DNA of 64,000 bases from Natronococcus pandeyae (lineage in GTDB: Archaea > Halobacteriota > Halobacteria > Halobacteriales > Natrialbaceae). Position numbers and translations under genes: made by a program. The notes under the pieces are model-generated. The model was not told the DNA's origin, did no database searches, and saw only the letters and a program-made list of their open reading frames with translations. The stretch is taken from positions 186,001 to 250,000 of the forward strand of contig NZ_PHNJ01000006.1 of NCBI RefSeq assembly GCF_008122205.1, given 5' to 3'. Within the stretch, counting starts at the first letter, position 1. Each line of letters begins with the position of its first letter. Below, one piece after another: positions 35,719-44,439 of this stretch.

Positions 35719-36765
35719 ATGGCGACGATCTACGCCGCGATGCGGAATCGGCTGCTCCGCTGTGAACGTGACGACGGGAACTGGGAGACAGTGAACCACC
35801 TCGAGGGCCACGACCTCGAGTGCGTCGCCGCCTCCCCCGACGCGCCCGACCGCGTCTTCGTCGGCACGTTCGAGAGCGGCCTCTTCCGATCGACAGATGG
35901 CGGCCAGACGTTCGAGCCCCTCGAGACCGAGTTCACGACCGAACTCGAGGAGGGGTACGGCGACGCCGAGGACGTCGAGAGCGACGCCGTGATGTCGGTG
36001 ACGATCAGCCCGCACGATCCCGACGTCGTCTACGCCGGGACCGAACCCAGTCGCGTGTACCGGTCCGAGGACGGCGGCGACAGCTGGGAACACCTCGAGG
36101 GACTGGTCGACCTCCCCTCGGCCGACGAGTGGTTCTTCCCGCCGCGGCCGCACACCCACCACGTCCGCTGGCTCGAGGTCGACCCGTTCGATCCCGACCG
36201 ACTCTACGTCGGCATCGAGGCCGGCGCGTTCGTGTTGAGTACCGACGCTGGCGAGAGCTGGCAGGAGCGGCCACCGGGCTCGAGACGGGACAACCACAGC
36301 CTGGCGATTCATCCCGATCGCGAGGGGCTCGTCTACTCGGCGGCCGGCGACGGCTTCGCGGTTTCGACGGATGGCGGCGAGTCGTGGGACCAGCCCCAGG
36401 AGGGCCTCGAGCACCGCTACTGCTGGAGCGTCGTCCCCGACCCGAGCGATCCCGAGTCGGTGCTCCTCTCGAGCGCCAGCGGCGCGGGGTCGGCTCACAC
36501 GGCGAGTTCGGCCAAGTCGTACGTCTACCGAAAGACTGGTGACGACCCCTGGGAACGGCTGGACGGCAACGGGCTTCCGATGGGCGAAGGCGTGGTCAGG
36601 GCGGTGTTCGCGACGACCGACACCGAGGGCGAGGTGTACGGCGTGACCAATCGAGGACTGTTCCGCTCGAGCGACTTCGGCGACTCGTGGGATCGCCTCG
36701 ACGTGGCGTGGGCGGAGGGGCTCGAGACGCAGACGCCTCGCGGACTGGCGGTACTCGAAGAGTAG
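35719..36765 (+). CDS. BNR/sortilin-like beta-propeller protein
   Basis: The reading from the ATG at 35719 is 348 residues; a 431-residue extension upstream overlaps the previous gene and is rejected. The chain is a series of blades with the Asp-box phrase S-x-D-x-G-x-x-W: STDGGQTFEPLE, SEDGGDSWEHLE, STDAGESWQERPP, STDGGESWDQPQ and SSDFGDSWDRLD. That is the sialidase/BNR or VPS10-like propeller. It lacks a signal peptide, so it is likely cytoplasmic. Similar proteins in haloarchaea are annotated as glycosyl hydrolase or WD40-like; no sialidase catalytic residues are seen. Binding rather than catalysis is likely. Confidence 0.75.
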   Translation: MATIYAAMRNRLLRCERDDGNWETVNHLEGHDLECVAASPDAPDRVFVGTFESGLFRSTDGGQTFEPLETEFTTELEEGYGDAEDVESDAVMSVTISPHDPDVVYAGTEPSRVYRSEDGGDSWEHLEGLVDLPSADEWFFPPRPHTHHVRWLEVDPFDPDRLYVGIEAGAFVLSTDAGESWQERPPGSRRDNHSLAIHPDREGLVYSAAGDGFAVSTDGGESWDQPQEGLEHRYCWSVVPDPSDPESVLLSSASGAGSAHTASSAKSYVYRKTGDDPWERLDGNGLPMGEGVVRAVFATTDTEGEVYGVTNRGLFRSSDFGDSWDRLDVAWAEGLETQTPRGLAVLEE

Positions 36766-36883
36766 GTAGCGGTAGTCGCCATCGATTCTCCATCCGAGAT
36801 AGTTGATTCAGTGCGCAGCGGTGCGTGTGTATGAGTTCGCGTCGTCGGATGGCAAATACCGCCTGGAAACCGCTACCTATCGT

Positions 36884-37040
36884 GGACACACGGGATTTCC
36901 ACACCCTCCCCAGCCGCTTCACTCGGTCACTGCGTTCCCTCGCTCATCCCTCGCACGGCATTAGACGAGGGCTCGCTATTCGCTTCGCCCTCGTCCAGCG
37001 CGCGCCACCGCAGCGTGCTCGATCGGTCCGGTGTGAATCG
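36884..37040. repeat. Dispersed intergenic repeat, copy 1
   Basis: The stretch contains CCACACCCTCCCCAGCCG, then CGCTCATCCCTCGC, and after a variable centre CAGCGCGCGCCACCG. The same three blocks in the same order occur near 44597-44715. Between blocks the two copies differ. No open frame, no terminal inverted repeats and no transposase are associated, so it looks like a non-autonomous or extragenic repeat of haloarchaeal chromosomes. The wider gap (36766-37040) holds nothing else. Confidence 0.7.
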
Positions 37041-37338
37041 CTACGGCTCTGACGCCCTCGAGAATCCCGCGCTCTCGCGGCGGTGCTCGAACAGCGACGC
37101 GATCGCGACGGCGTGGACCGGGGCGACGAGTGCGCCGGTCAGGGCGGCGCCGGCGACGGGAACGCTGGCGAGGAGCCAGGCGCCGACGCCGAGGACGAAA
37201 ACCAGGCCGAGCGCCGTCAGGCCGTCGCCCGTAATCCAGGACCCGCTTTGTCGGATCGCCGTCCAGGGCGACGCGCCGTCGGCTCGGTTTCGGCGGGACG
37301 TTCGAACCGGACTCGTCCGCGTGCTCGTTCTGTCGCAT
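37041..37338 (-). pseudogene. Small membrane protein gene with an apparent single-base frameshift
   Basis: On the minus strand a frame ending with TAG at 37041-37043 encodes a clearly protein-like stretch: ASPWTAIRQSGSWITGDG, then two hydrophobic helices (LTALGLVFVLGVGAWLLAS and LTGALVAPVHAVAIASLFEH) and HRRESAGFSRASEP. That frame has no ATG or GTG before an upstream stop. The ATG at 37336-37338 begins MRQNEHADESGSNVPPKPS in a different frame that becomes Arg-rich nonsense. The distance from that ATG to the stop is 298 bases, one more than a multiple of three, so a single-base indel (real or a sequencing error) would join them into about 98 residues. Confidence 0.55.
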
Positions 37339-37501
37339 GCGCTGACGGTCCATCGTCGCCGACCTCGTTGTCACGCCGTGACACTGCCCAGGCAGCGCCC
37401 GCCCATCCGTCGCAGCGACCGTCAGCCCCGGAAACAGGGCCTCGAGACGCCGACGGCGCAGTCCGCTCGAGGGTGGAGCCGGCGTCACCCGCTTCGAAAT
37501 C

Positions 37502-37510
37502 CTTTTAGGC
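37502..37510 (+). promoter_or_regulatory. Promoter box of the ribosomal protein pair
   Basis: CTTTTAGGC is a usual haloarchaeal TATA-box variant. It lies 36-44 bases before the S24e ATG at 37546, giving a short leader of about 10-15 bases. Confidence 0.4.
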
Positions 37511-37545
37511 GCTACACGGGGATAGTAGTGTAACTGAGTGATATC

Positions 37546-37863
37546 ATGGACGTCGACATCATTTCCGAAGAGGAGAACCCCATGTTGCACCGATCGGACG
37601 TTACGTTCGAACTAGTCCACGAGGACGCCACGCCCTCCCGTCTGCAGGTGCGTGACAGCCTCGCCGCGAAGCTGAACAAGGACGCCGCCGAGGTCGTCAT
37701 CCGTCAGCTCGACACCAAGTTCGGAATGCGAAAGACCGTCGGTTACGCCAAAGTCTACGACTCGGCCGACCACGCCCGCGACGTCGAGCAGGACCACATG
37801 CTCGAGCGAAACAAGATCGGCGCCGACGAAGGCGACGCCGAAGCCGAAGCGGAGGAGGCCTAA
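37546..37863 (+). CDS. rps24e: Ribosomal protein S24e
   Basis: The 105-residue protein is S24e, part of the small ribosomal subunit in archaea and eukaryotes. Its landmarks are all present: DIISEEENPMLHRSDVTFEL at the start, TPSRLQVRDSLAAKLNKD, VVIRQLDTKFGMRKTVGYAK, and YDSADHARDVEQDHMLERN. A Glu/Ala-rich tail follows (residues 93-105). The gene joins directly to S27ae: only the stop codon separates it from the next ATG. This S24e-S27ae pair is conserved across archaea and often lies near KEOPS genes, as here. Confidence 0.95.
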   Translation: MDVDIISEEENPMLHRSDVTFELVHEDATPSRLQVRDSLAAKLNKDAAEVVIRQLDTKFGMRKTVGYAKVYDSADHARDVEQDHMLERNKIGADEGDAEAEAEEA

Positions 37864-37998
37864 ATGTCCCGTCACGAACTCTACGGAGAGGACGGTACCA
37901 CGGACCGCGAACAGTGTCCCCGCTGTGGCGACGCTTTCCTCGCCGACCACGGCGACCGCACGCACTGCGGCAAGTGCGGGTACACCGAGTGGGAGTAA
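37864..37998 (+). CDS. rps27ae: Ribosomal protein S27ae
   Basis: The ATG at 37864 immediately follows the S24e stop. The product is 44 residues with a zinc ribbon: [12 protein letters not shown] and CGKCGYTEW provide C-x2-C pairs. S27ae is a small-subunit ribosomal protein; in eukaryotes the homolog is made as a ubiquitin fusion. It ends with TEWE, as is common in haloarchaea. It is co-transcribed with S24e. Confidence 0.93.
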   Translation: MSRHELYGEDGTTDREQCPRCGDAFLADHGDRTHCGKCGYTEWE

Positions 37999-38128
37999 GG
38001 CGACGTGCCGAGCGACGCGAGGCAGGTTGTGGACGTGCAAACGGGGACCGAAGTGACCCGTAAGCGCTCGACGTGTTTCGCTCGCTCGTTCCACCGAACG
38101 ATTACGTACTGACACTAACCTAAGAGTC

Positions 38129-39799
38129 GTGAGTTCTCACACGCGCGTTCTCGGCATCGAAGGCACCGCCTGGGCGGCCAGCGCAGCCTGCTACGATTCC
38201 GGGACCGACGACGTCTTCATCGAGAGCGACGCCTACCAGCCCGATAGCGGCGGTATCCATCCTCGCGAGGCGGCCGAACACATGCACGACGCGATCCCCC
38301 GCGTCGTAGAGACCGCACTCGAGCACGCTCGCGAGACCCACGACGGTCCCGAAACCGAGCCGCCCGTTGACGTCGACGAGCGGAGCTCGTCGGGCCAACA
38401 GGCTGCGCCTGTTGACGCCGTCGCCTTCTCCCGCGGGCCCGGTCTCGGCCCCTGTCTGCGCGTCGTCGGGACGGCCGCACGAGCGCTCGCCCAGTCGCTC
38501 GACGTGCCGCTCGTCGGGGTGAACCACATGGTCGCCCACCTCGAGATCGGTCGCCACACCTCCGGCTTCGACTCGCCGGTCTGTCTGAACGCCAGCGGCG
38601 CGAACGCCCACCTGCTGGCCTACCGGAACGGCCGCTACCAGGTGCTCGGCGAGACGATGGACACCGGCGTCGGCAACGCGATCGACAAGTTCACCCGCCA
38701 CGTCGGCTGGTCCCATCCCGGCGGTCCGAAGGTCGAGGCCGCCGCGGAGGACGGCGAGTACGTCGACCTCCCCTACGTCGTCAAGGGGATGGACTTCTCG
38801 TTCTCGGGGATCATGAGCGCCGCGAAACAGCGATACGACGACGGCGTCCCGGTCGAGGATGTCTGCTACTCGCTCCAGGAGAACATCTTCGGAATGCTGA
38901 CCGAAGTCTCCGAGCGCGCGCTCTCGCTGACCGGCAGCGACGAACTCGTCCTCGGCGGCGGCGTCGGCCAGAACGCCCGCCTCCGGGCGATGCTCGAGGA
39001 GATGTGCGCCCAGCGCGGCGCCAGGTTCCACGCGCCCGAGCCCCGGTTCCTGCGCGATAATGCGGGCATGATTGCCGTCCTCGGCGCGAAGATGTACGAC
39101 GCCGGCGACACGCTCGCGCTCGAGGAATCGCGAGTAAACCCGGACTTCAGGCCCGACCAGGTGCCGGTCACGTGGCGGGCCGACGAGTCCGACCTGGCGC
39201 TCGGTCGCGAGGAGGGGAGCGTCCGCGGTGCCGAAGCGGTCGTCGATCTCGATCCCGACGCGGGTTCCGCGACGAAGCGCCGCGAGCGCAAGGAGTACCG
39301 ACATCCCGAACTCGACGAACGGCTCCGTCGAGAGCGAACCCGAATCGAGGCGCGACTGACGAGCCTGGCCCGGCGCGAGGGTGTGCCGACGCCGGTCCTG
39401 CGCGACATCGATCCACGACAGGCGCGCCTCGAACTCGAGTACGTCGGCAGGCAGGATCTCCGAACGTCGCTCTCGCCCGATCGGGTTCGCGACGTGAGCC
39501 GGCACCTGGCGCGGTTACACCGGGCCGGGTTCGTCCACGGGGATCTGACGACGAGGAACGCCAGAGTAGATGGGTCGCGGACGTACCTCATCGACTTCGG
39601 CCTCGGCTACCACACCGACCACGTCGAGGACTACGCGATGGACCTGCACGTCTTCGATCAGAGCCTCGTCGGCACCGCCGCAGATCCCGAACCCCTGCGC
39701 GCGGCGCTCCGCGAGGGGTATCGCGAAGAGGGAGACGAATGCGTTCTCGAGCGCCTCGAAGACGTCGAGGGCCGGGGTCGGTACGTCGACGACTCGTAG
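38129..39799 (+). CDS. kae1-bud32: KEOPS Kae1-Bud32 fusion (tRNA t6A modification)
   Basis: The GTG at 38129 opens a 556-residue fusion. Residues 1-330 are Kae1/TsaD, the enzyme that transfers threonylcarbamoyl to A37 of ANN-decoding tRNAs; metal ligands are visible in HMVAHLEIGRH (near 131) and DFSFSGIM / GGGVGQNARLR motifs follow. Residues 340-556 are Bud32, a small RIO-type kinase/ATPase with FVHGDLTTRNARV (catalytic loop) and LIDFGLGYH (DFG). Bud32 stimulates Kae1 within the KEOPS complex with Cgi121 and Pcc1, which are not in this window. Fusion of the two is typical for haloarchaea and some methanogens. The gene lies 130 bases after S27ae. Confidence 0.96.
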   Translation: MSSHTRVLGIEGTAWAASAACYDSGTDDVFIESDAYQPDSGGIHPREAAEHMHDAIPRVVETALEHARETHDGPETEPPVDVDERSSSGQQAAPVDAVAFSRGPGLGPCLRVVGTAARALAQSLDVPLVGVNHMVAHLEIGRHTSGFDSPVCLNASGANAHLLAYRNGRYQVLGETMDTGVGNAIDKFTRHVGWSHPGGPKVEAAAEDGEYVDLPYVVKGMDFSFSGIMSAAKQRYDDGVPVEDVCYSLQENIFGMLTEVSERALSLTGSDELVLGGGVGQNARLRAMLEEMCAQRGARFHAPEPRFLRDNAGMIAVLGAKMYDAGDTLALEESRVNPDFRPDQVPVTWRADESDLALGREEGSVRGAEAVVDLDPDAGSATKRRERKEYRHPELDERLRRERTRIEARLTSLARREGVPTPVLRDIDPRQARLELEYVGRQDLRTSLSPDRVRDVSRHLARLHRAGFVHGDLTTRNARVDGSRTYLIDFGLGYHTDHVEDYAMDLHVFDQSLVGTAADPEPLRAALREGYREEGDECVLERLEDVEGRGRYVDDS

Positions 39800-40021
39800 T
39801 CAATCCACGCCGCAGGAGTCGTCCGTCGTATCGATCCCGAACAGGTAGTTTCCGCCGCAGAATCCGGTCACCGTGTTCTGGAGGAGGCCGAGACCGGCGA
39901 TCCCCGCAATCGCGGCGCGTTCGTGCTCGTCGTCCGTGTACGCCGCGACCGCGACCACGAGCAGCCAGATGCCCAGCACCCCGCGAACGATACGATCGAG
40001 TCCGCCGACGTTCTTCCTCAT
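39800..40021 (-). CDS. DUF2892 (YgaP-like) inner membrane protein
   Basis: The 73-residue protein has the DUF2892 pattern: NVGGLDRIVRGVLG at the start, a membrane helix (IWLLVVAVAAY), a short acidic loop, a second helix (AAIAGIAGLGLLQNTVTGFC), then Cys and Asn-Tyr-Leu-Phe-Gly. The C-terminal helix ends with a cysteine, as in the rhodanese-linked YgaP membrane part. These proteins are two-helix hairpins of unclear role. Its stop lies directly against the stop of kae1-bud32 on the other strand. Confidence 0.82.
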   Translation of the reverse strand: MRKNVGGLDRIVRGVLGIWLLVVAVAAYTDDEHERAAIAGIAGLGLLQNTVTGFCGGNYLFGIDTTDDSCGVD

Positions 40022-40199
40022 ACACTAACTGTTGTTGCAGGATCGAGTTAGCTATATCGCCACCCCCTCGAGCGGGATCGTCTGCTGTCCCTTTTAACCG
40101 GGTCACTCGAACGTCGACGCCGGCCGACCATCGAATGTGTGTTCGAGAGACGCCACCGAAACCGAGAGATTCTTTCGGTGACCGTTCGAGGAACGACCG

Positions 40200-40829
40200 A
40201 TGAGCGACGTTCTCGTAACCGGCTACGAACCGTTCGGCGAGTTCGAGACGAACCCCGCAATCCGGCTCGCGGAACGACTCGACGGGGCCGAGATCGGCGG
40301 TGCTGGCGTCGTCGGGACCGAACTCCCCGTCGTCTTCGACCGCGCGACGCCACAACTCGAGGCTGCCGTCGACGAACACGACCCCGACGTCGTCTGCGCG
40401 CTCGGACTGGCGGGCGGACGGGCCGCGCTCTCGCTCGAGCGCACTGGGATCAATCTCCGCGATACGAGGGGCGTGCCGGACAACGAAGAGCGCGAGGTCG
40501 TCGACGAGCGAGTCGCCGAAAACGGTCCCGATGCCTACTTCTCGACGCTACCCTGTCGGCAGATGAAGACGGCGATGCGGGACGGCGGCGTGCCGACGCG
40601 GCTCTCGACCGACGCCGGCACGCACTGCTGTAACAACGTGCTGTATGCCGCGCGCCACCTCGTCGAAACGACCGACGCGGACTTTCGAGTCGGCTTCGTC
40701 CACGTCCCCTTCTCCCACGAACAGGCCGCGGCCCGCGACGAGGGTGAGCCGAGTATGGCACTCGAGACGATGGAACGCGGACTCCGCGTGGGACTCGAGG
40801 CGGCGCTGACGGGGCCCTCGGGGCACTGA
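40200..40829 (+). CDS. pcp: Pyroglutamyl-peptidase I
   Basis: The 209-residue cysteine peptidase removes N-terminal pyroglutamate from peptides. The start VLVTGYEPFGEFETNPA matches the family (G-F/Y-x-P-F-G-x-x-x-x-N-P-S/A). The catalytic Glu is in LSLERTGINLRD (near 81), the Cys in AGTHCCNNVLYAAR (near 142), and the His in VGFVHVPFSHEQ (near 164). Length and order are those of the C15 family. It stands alone and is likely cytoplasmic. Confidence 0.9.
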   Translation: MSDVLVTGYEPFGEFETNPAIRLAERLDGAEIGGAGVVGTELPVVFDRATPQLEAAVDEHDPDVVCALGLAGGRAALSLERTGINLRDTRGVPDNEEREVVDERVAENGPDAYFSTLPCRQMKTAMRDGGVPTRLSTDAGTHCCNNVLYAARHLVETTDADFRVGFVHVPFSHEQAAARDEGEPSMALETMERGLRVGLEAALTGPSGH

Positions 40830-40947
40830 GATCCTGTTACCGTAGCGAGCGGGACACCACTCGACCGAACAGCCGTCGTGACAGACCAATTTCCGGAACC
40901 GAGAGGAGCACACAATACTCTTAATCGTGGACGACGTTCGTTGGCGC

Positions 40948-41226
40948 ATGGTAGACAAGCCAACCTCCGGTGAGGTTCTCGGCGTACCGTACAACTTCGA
41001 GCGACCGAGTATGGGTCGGATGCTCTCGTCGTACTGGCAGCCTGGCGAGGGGATGCTCGTCGAGAAACCCTTCGGCGTCGGCTATACCCTGAATCTCGCC
41101 AACTGGCGCTCCTGGATCGTCGTCGCCGTCGCCGGAGCCCTCCTCTGGCAGGAGCAGAAGGGCAAGACGGAAGGCACCGACGGCACCGAGGACGAGCCGG
41201 TCGAAGTCATCGTCGACGACGAGTAA
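40948..41226 (+). CDS. DUF5808-domain protein (92 aa)
   Basis: From the ATG at 40948 the protein has 92 residues: VLGVPYNFERPSMGRMLSSYW, then PFGVGYTLNLANWRSW, a hydrophobic helix (VVAVAGALLW) and an acidic tail ending VDDE. The pattern G-x-P-Y-N-F, R, W, and later P-F-G-x-G-Y-T-L-N is the DUF5808 domain, found in small membrane proteins of archaea and Firmicutes with no known function. One membrane helix anchors it. Codons before 40948 look non-coding. Confidence 0.8.
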   Translation: MVDKPTSGEVLGVPYNFERPSMGRMLSSYWQPGEGMLVEKPFGVGYTLNLANWRSWIVVAVAGALLWQEQKGKTEGTDGTEDEPVEVIVDDE

Positions 41227-41330
41227 CCCTTCTGCGAGCGGGGCGGTCACCCGCCGGGTTCGGAACGATTGAAACGCCGAGCACGCGGTGCAACGCGAAT
41301 CCTTTTTCGTCGTATCCGAGATATACGAGT

Positions 41331-41537
41331 ATGACAGGAGACGACGGCACCGTCTGGGAGTACGAGACGGTTCGCCCACCTCGCGGACCGACGATGGAAG
41401 AGGCGAGTGATCCGAAAGAGACGCTGAACGAACTCGGCCAGGAGGGATGGGAACTCGTCGCGACGATCGACTACTCCGGCGGCGGAACGAAGTTCCTGGT
41501 CTTCAAGCGACCCGCGCAGGGTGACAGCGATGAGTGA
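41331..41537 (+). CDS. DUF4177 small protein (68 aa)
   Basis: The 68 residues read VWEYETVRPPRGP and then ETLNELGQEGWELVATIDYS, with a final strand TKFLVFKRP. This is the DUF4177 pattern: a strand, a helix with GWELV, a hairpin. Role unknown. The last codons overlap the start of the next gene (ATG at 41530 is inside its final three codons), so the pair is an operon. Confidence 0.8.
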   Translation: MTGDDGTVWEYETVRPPRGPTMEEASDPKETLNELGQEGWELVATIDYSGGGTKFLVFKRPAQGDSDE

Positions 41538-42540
41538 GGACGAGATCAGTACCGAGAACACGATGCGCGAGCGGGCCGAGGAGAGTCGGCTGAAACTCTG
41601 GTTGCTCGTCGGAGCGAACCGGCTGGTCGTTACGGGGGTCATCTCGCTCGCGTTCTTCGGGCTGTTCATGCTCGGCGGACTGTTCGATCCGAGCCTGGCG
41701 GAACTGCTCGAGGACCGCGGCGTGATCGAGTCACTGTTCGCGTCGATGCTCGGCGCGCTCGTCACGGGCGTCACCCTCGTCGTCACCATCAGTCAGCTCA
41801 TCGTCTCCCAGGAGAACGGGCCGCTGGGAGAGCAGCGGGCGCGTATGAGCGAGACGATGGACTTTCGGAGCTATATCAAGGATCTTACCGACAAACCGGC
41901 ACCGGCCGATCCGTCGGCGTTCCTGCGGGAGATCGTCGACTCGACGGAGGTGCGAGCCGAAGCCCTCCGCGAAGTCGTCGCCGGGACGGACGACCAGGAC
42001 CTCGAGCGGGAGGTCGACGAGTTCGTCGACAGCATTACGGGTAACTCCGAGACGGTTCGCGAGAAACTCGACGGCGCCAAGTTCGGAACGTTCGACGTCG
42101 TCTACGCCTCGATGGACTACAACTACTCCTGGAAGATCTTCCAGATCGAGCGCTTCAAAGCCGAATACGGCGACGTTCTCGACGAGGACCAGGACGAGGC
42201 GCTCGACGACCTCCGCACCTCGCTGGTCATGTTCGGCCCGGCCCGAGAGCACATCAAGACGCTGTACTTCCAGTGGGAGCTGATCGACCTCTCGCGACTG
42301 ATTCTCTACATCGCGATTCCCGCGCTGCTCGTCTCGGGAATGATGATGACGTTCGTCGACGAGACGACGCTCGTCGGAACGGTACTCGGCGTCGAACTCC
42401 TCGTCTGGGTCGTCGCCGCGAGCTTTACGTTCACGCTCGCGCCGTTCTTCATGCTGACCGCGTACGTCATGCGGATCGCGACGGCCGCGAAACGGACGCT
42501 CGCGATCGGGCCGCTGATCCTGCGCGACTCCCAGCGCTGA
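41530..42540 (+). CDS. Multi-helix membrane protein of unknown function
   Basis: Reading from the ATG at 41530 (overlapping the previous stop), the 336-residue protein has an acidic N-terminus, two helices at about 22-47 (LWLLVGANRLVVTGVISLAF) and 70-95 (ASMLGALVTGVTLVVTISQLIV), a soluble central part of about 130 residues with coiled-coil-like charge, and two helices at about 258-282 and 290-318 (GTVLGVELLVWVVAASFTF). Such haloarchaeal proteins have no assigned function. Operon with the DUF4177 gene suggests a joint role in the membrane. Confidence 0.7.
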   Translation: MSEDEISTENTMRERAEESRLKLWLLVGANRLVVTGVISLAFFGLFMLGGLFDPSLAELLEDRGVIESLFASMLGALVTGVTLVVTISQLIVSQENGPLGEQRARMSETMDFRSYIKDLTDKPAPADPSAFLREIVDSTEVRAEALREVVAGTDDQDLEREVDEFVDSITGNSETVREKLDGAKFGTFDVVYASMDYNYSWKIFQIERFKAEYGDVLDEDQDEALDDLRTSLVMFGPAREHIKTLYFQWELIDLSRLILYIAIPALLVSGMMMTFVDETTLVGTVLGVELLVWVVAASFTFTLAPFFMLTAYVMRIATAAKRTLAIGPLILRDSQR

Positions 42541-42568
42541 GCGCGAGGCGTTCGCGACGGAGGTCTTT

Positions 42569-43648
42569 TTACTCGACTGCGACCGAGGAGCCGTCCTCGC
42601 TCGATCGGTAGATCGCGTCGATCACTCGCTGGACGGTCAGGGCCTGCTCGACCGTGTTCAGTTCGGGCGCTTCGCCGGCTTCGACGGCCTCGAGGAACCG
42701 TCTGTCGCTTCCCTCCCAGCCGGTGTAGTCGAGTTCGCCGCCCGTGAGCGTGGAGTCGAGGAGGTGGTCGGTGCCCTGTCTGCCGGCCTGGTACATCGTC
42801 AGCTCCTCGCCGCCGAGCTCGAGTTCTGCGCCACCCTCGGTGCCGCGGGCGATGAAGTCGTTCGTCTCGGCCTGGTTCGCAGCCCACGTGACCTCGAGTG
42901 AGACCGTCCGGTCGCCTTCACAGCGGATCATCGCCGTCGCCGAGTCCTCGACGTCGAAGACGGCCTCCTCGGTCTCGTCGTACCAGTCGCCGGGGTCCAC
43001 GTACTCGTCGCGGTGGCCGAACTCCGTCCGCGTGGTGGCGAAGACCTCCTCGACGTCGGGGTAGTCCATCAGGTAGAGCGCGAAGTCGATCGCGTGGACG
43101 CCGATGTCGACGACGGCGCCGCCGCCGGACAGTTCCTGGTTCGTGAACCAGGAGCCGACGCCGGGGATCCCACGCCGCCGGACGTAGTTCGCGTCGACGT
43201 GGGTGATATCGCCGAAGAGCCCCTCCTCCTGGTAGTCCTTGAACACTTCCGCTGCCGTCGAGACGCGGTTGTGGAAGTTCACCATACAGAAGCCGTCGGC
43301 GTCGGCCGCAGCCGCGGCGATCCGTTCGGCGCTCGCGAGGTCGTTCGCGAGCGGCTTCTCGCAGAAGACGTCGTAGCCGTGCTCGAGGGCAGCGATGACG
43401 GCGGGTTCGTGGAACGCGTTTGGCGTCGAGACCGCGACGGCGTCGAGTTCCTCGGCCTCGTACATCGCCTCGAACTCCTCGTAGACCGTCGCGCCGTAGG
43501 CCTGTGCGAACTCGTCGCGCGTATTGGCGACGAGATCGGCACCCGCGACGACGTCGTGGCCAAACGTCTGGGCGTTCGTGGCGTGGGTCTGTCCCATGAA
43601 TCCGAGTCCAACTACACCGAGTCGGACGCTGCCCGCTGAGTTACTCAT
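42569..43648 (-). CDS. Gfo/Idh/MocA-family oxidoreductase
   Basis: From the ATG at 43646-43648 the protein is 359 residues. The N-terminal Rossmann domain has VRLGVVGLGFMGQTHATN (GxGxxG) and the catalytic EKP in YDVFCEKPLAND near residue 97. The C-terminal alpha/beta domain has GIPGVGSWFTNQELSGGGAVVDIGVHAID, a family signature with a conserved Asp/His pair. These NAD(P)-dependent enzymes oxidise or reduce sugars and inositols; substrate is not predictable here. A 38-codon upstream extension overlaps the opposite gene's region and is rejected. It is divergent from the pyrophosphatase gene. Confidence 0.88.
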   Translation of the reverse strand: MSNSAGSVRLGVVGLGFMGQTHATNAQTFGHDVVAGADLVANTRDEFAQAYGATVYEEFEAMYEAEELDAVAVSTPNAFHEPAVIAALEHGYDVFCEKPLANDLASAERIAAAAADADGFCMVNFHNRVSTAAEVFKDYQEEGLFGDITHVDANYVRRRGIPGVGSWFTNQELSGGGAVVDIGVHAIDFALYLMDYPDVEEVFATTRTEFGHRDEYVDPGDWYDETEEAVFDVEDSATAMIRCEGDRTVSLEVTWAANQAETNDFIARGTEGGAELELGGEELTMYQAGRQGTDHLLDSTLTGGELDYTGWEGSDRRFLEAVEAGEAPELNTVEQALTVQRVIDAIYRSSEDGSSVAVE

Positions 43649-43762
43649 CAGTTCGTGTGAGTGGGCACACCACGGAAAGCGTTGGCGTTGCGGCGAAGAC
43701 GACGCCTGCCGCCGCGGGACGCAACCGACGACGCTTTGGCCCCGGTGGACGGTCCCTGGCAC

Positions 43763-44311
43763 ATGGCCATTCGATTCGTCACGGGAAACGAGGGGAAGGT
43801 CGGGGAAGCCCGCGAGTACCTCGAGGGGATCGACGCCGTCGAACAGGTCGACTACGACTACGCCGAACTCCAGAGCGACTCGCTCGAGGAGATCGTCACC
43901 CGCGGCGCTCGCGAGGCGTTCGACGCGCTCGGGAGCGAAGAGCCGGTGCTGGTCGACGACACGGGGCTGTTCGTCGACGCGCTGGGCGGCTTTCCGGGCC
44001 CGTACTCGGCGTACGTCGAGGACACCGTCGGGATCGAACGCCTCTGGCGGCTCGCGAGCGAGGAGGAGAACCGCCGGGCGCGCTTCCGGACGGTGATGGC
44101 GTACGCCGACGGAGAGCGAACCGAGACCTTCGAGGGGACGGTCGCCGGGACGCTCGTCCCCCCGCGGGGCGAAGGTGGCTTCGGCTACGACCCGATTTTC
44201 GAATACAACGGGCAGACGCTGGCCGAGATGGACACCGAGGAAAAGAACGCGATCTCACACCGCGGCCGGGCGCTGGCCGCGTTCGCGGAGTGGTACGCCG
44301 ATCAGCAGTAG
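43763..44311 (+). CDS. XTP/dITP pyrophosphatase (RdgB/HAM1 family)
   Basis: The ATG at 43763 gives 182 residues starting AIRFVTGNEGKVGEAREYL, the nucleotide-binding (T/S)-G-N-x-x-K motif. VLVDDTGLFVDALGGFPGPY carries the metal-binding Asp pair, and GGFGYDPIFEYNGQTLAEMD and KNAISHRGRALAAF the other base-binding residues. The enzyme hydrolyses ITP, XTP and their deoxy forms to keep them out of DNA and RNA. It is complete. Confidence 0.94.
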   Translation: MAIRFVTGNEGKVGEAREYLEGIDAVEQVDYDYAELQSDSLEEIVTRGAREAFDALGSEEPVLVDDTGLFVDALGGFPGPYSAYVEDTVGIERLWRLASEEENRRARFRTVMAYADGERTETFEGTVAGTLVPPRGEGGFGYDPIFEYNGQTLAEMDTEEKNAISHRGRALAAFAEWYADQQ

Positions 44312-44439
44312 CAGTAGTTGGAAATACAGTTTCGTTGTTCAGTCTTCGTTCCGAATCTGAGCCGGCCGAATCGTTACGTAGGCGGGCGAATAGAACACCT
44401 AGCGTTGTGTCTGCAGCCTCGACCAACCACCGCCGGGTG

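Noticed and set aside
36884-37040. Insertion sequence or miniature transposon
   Set aside because: Two copies share blocks, but I see no terminal inverted repeats, no target-site duplications and no transposase in the window, so only a dispersed repeat is claimed.
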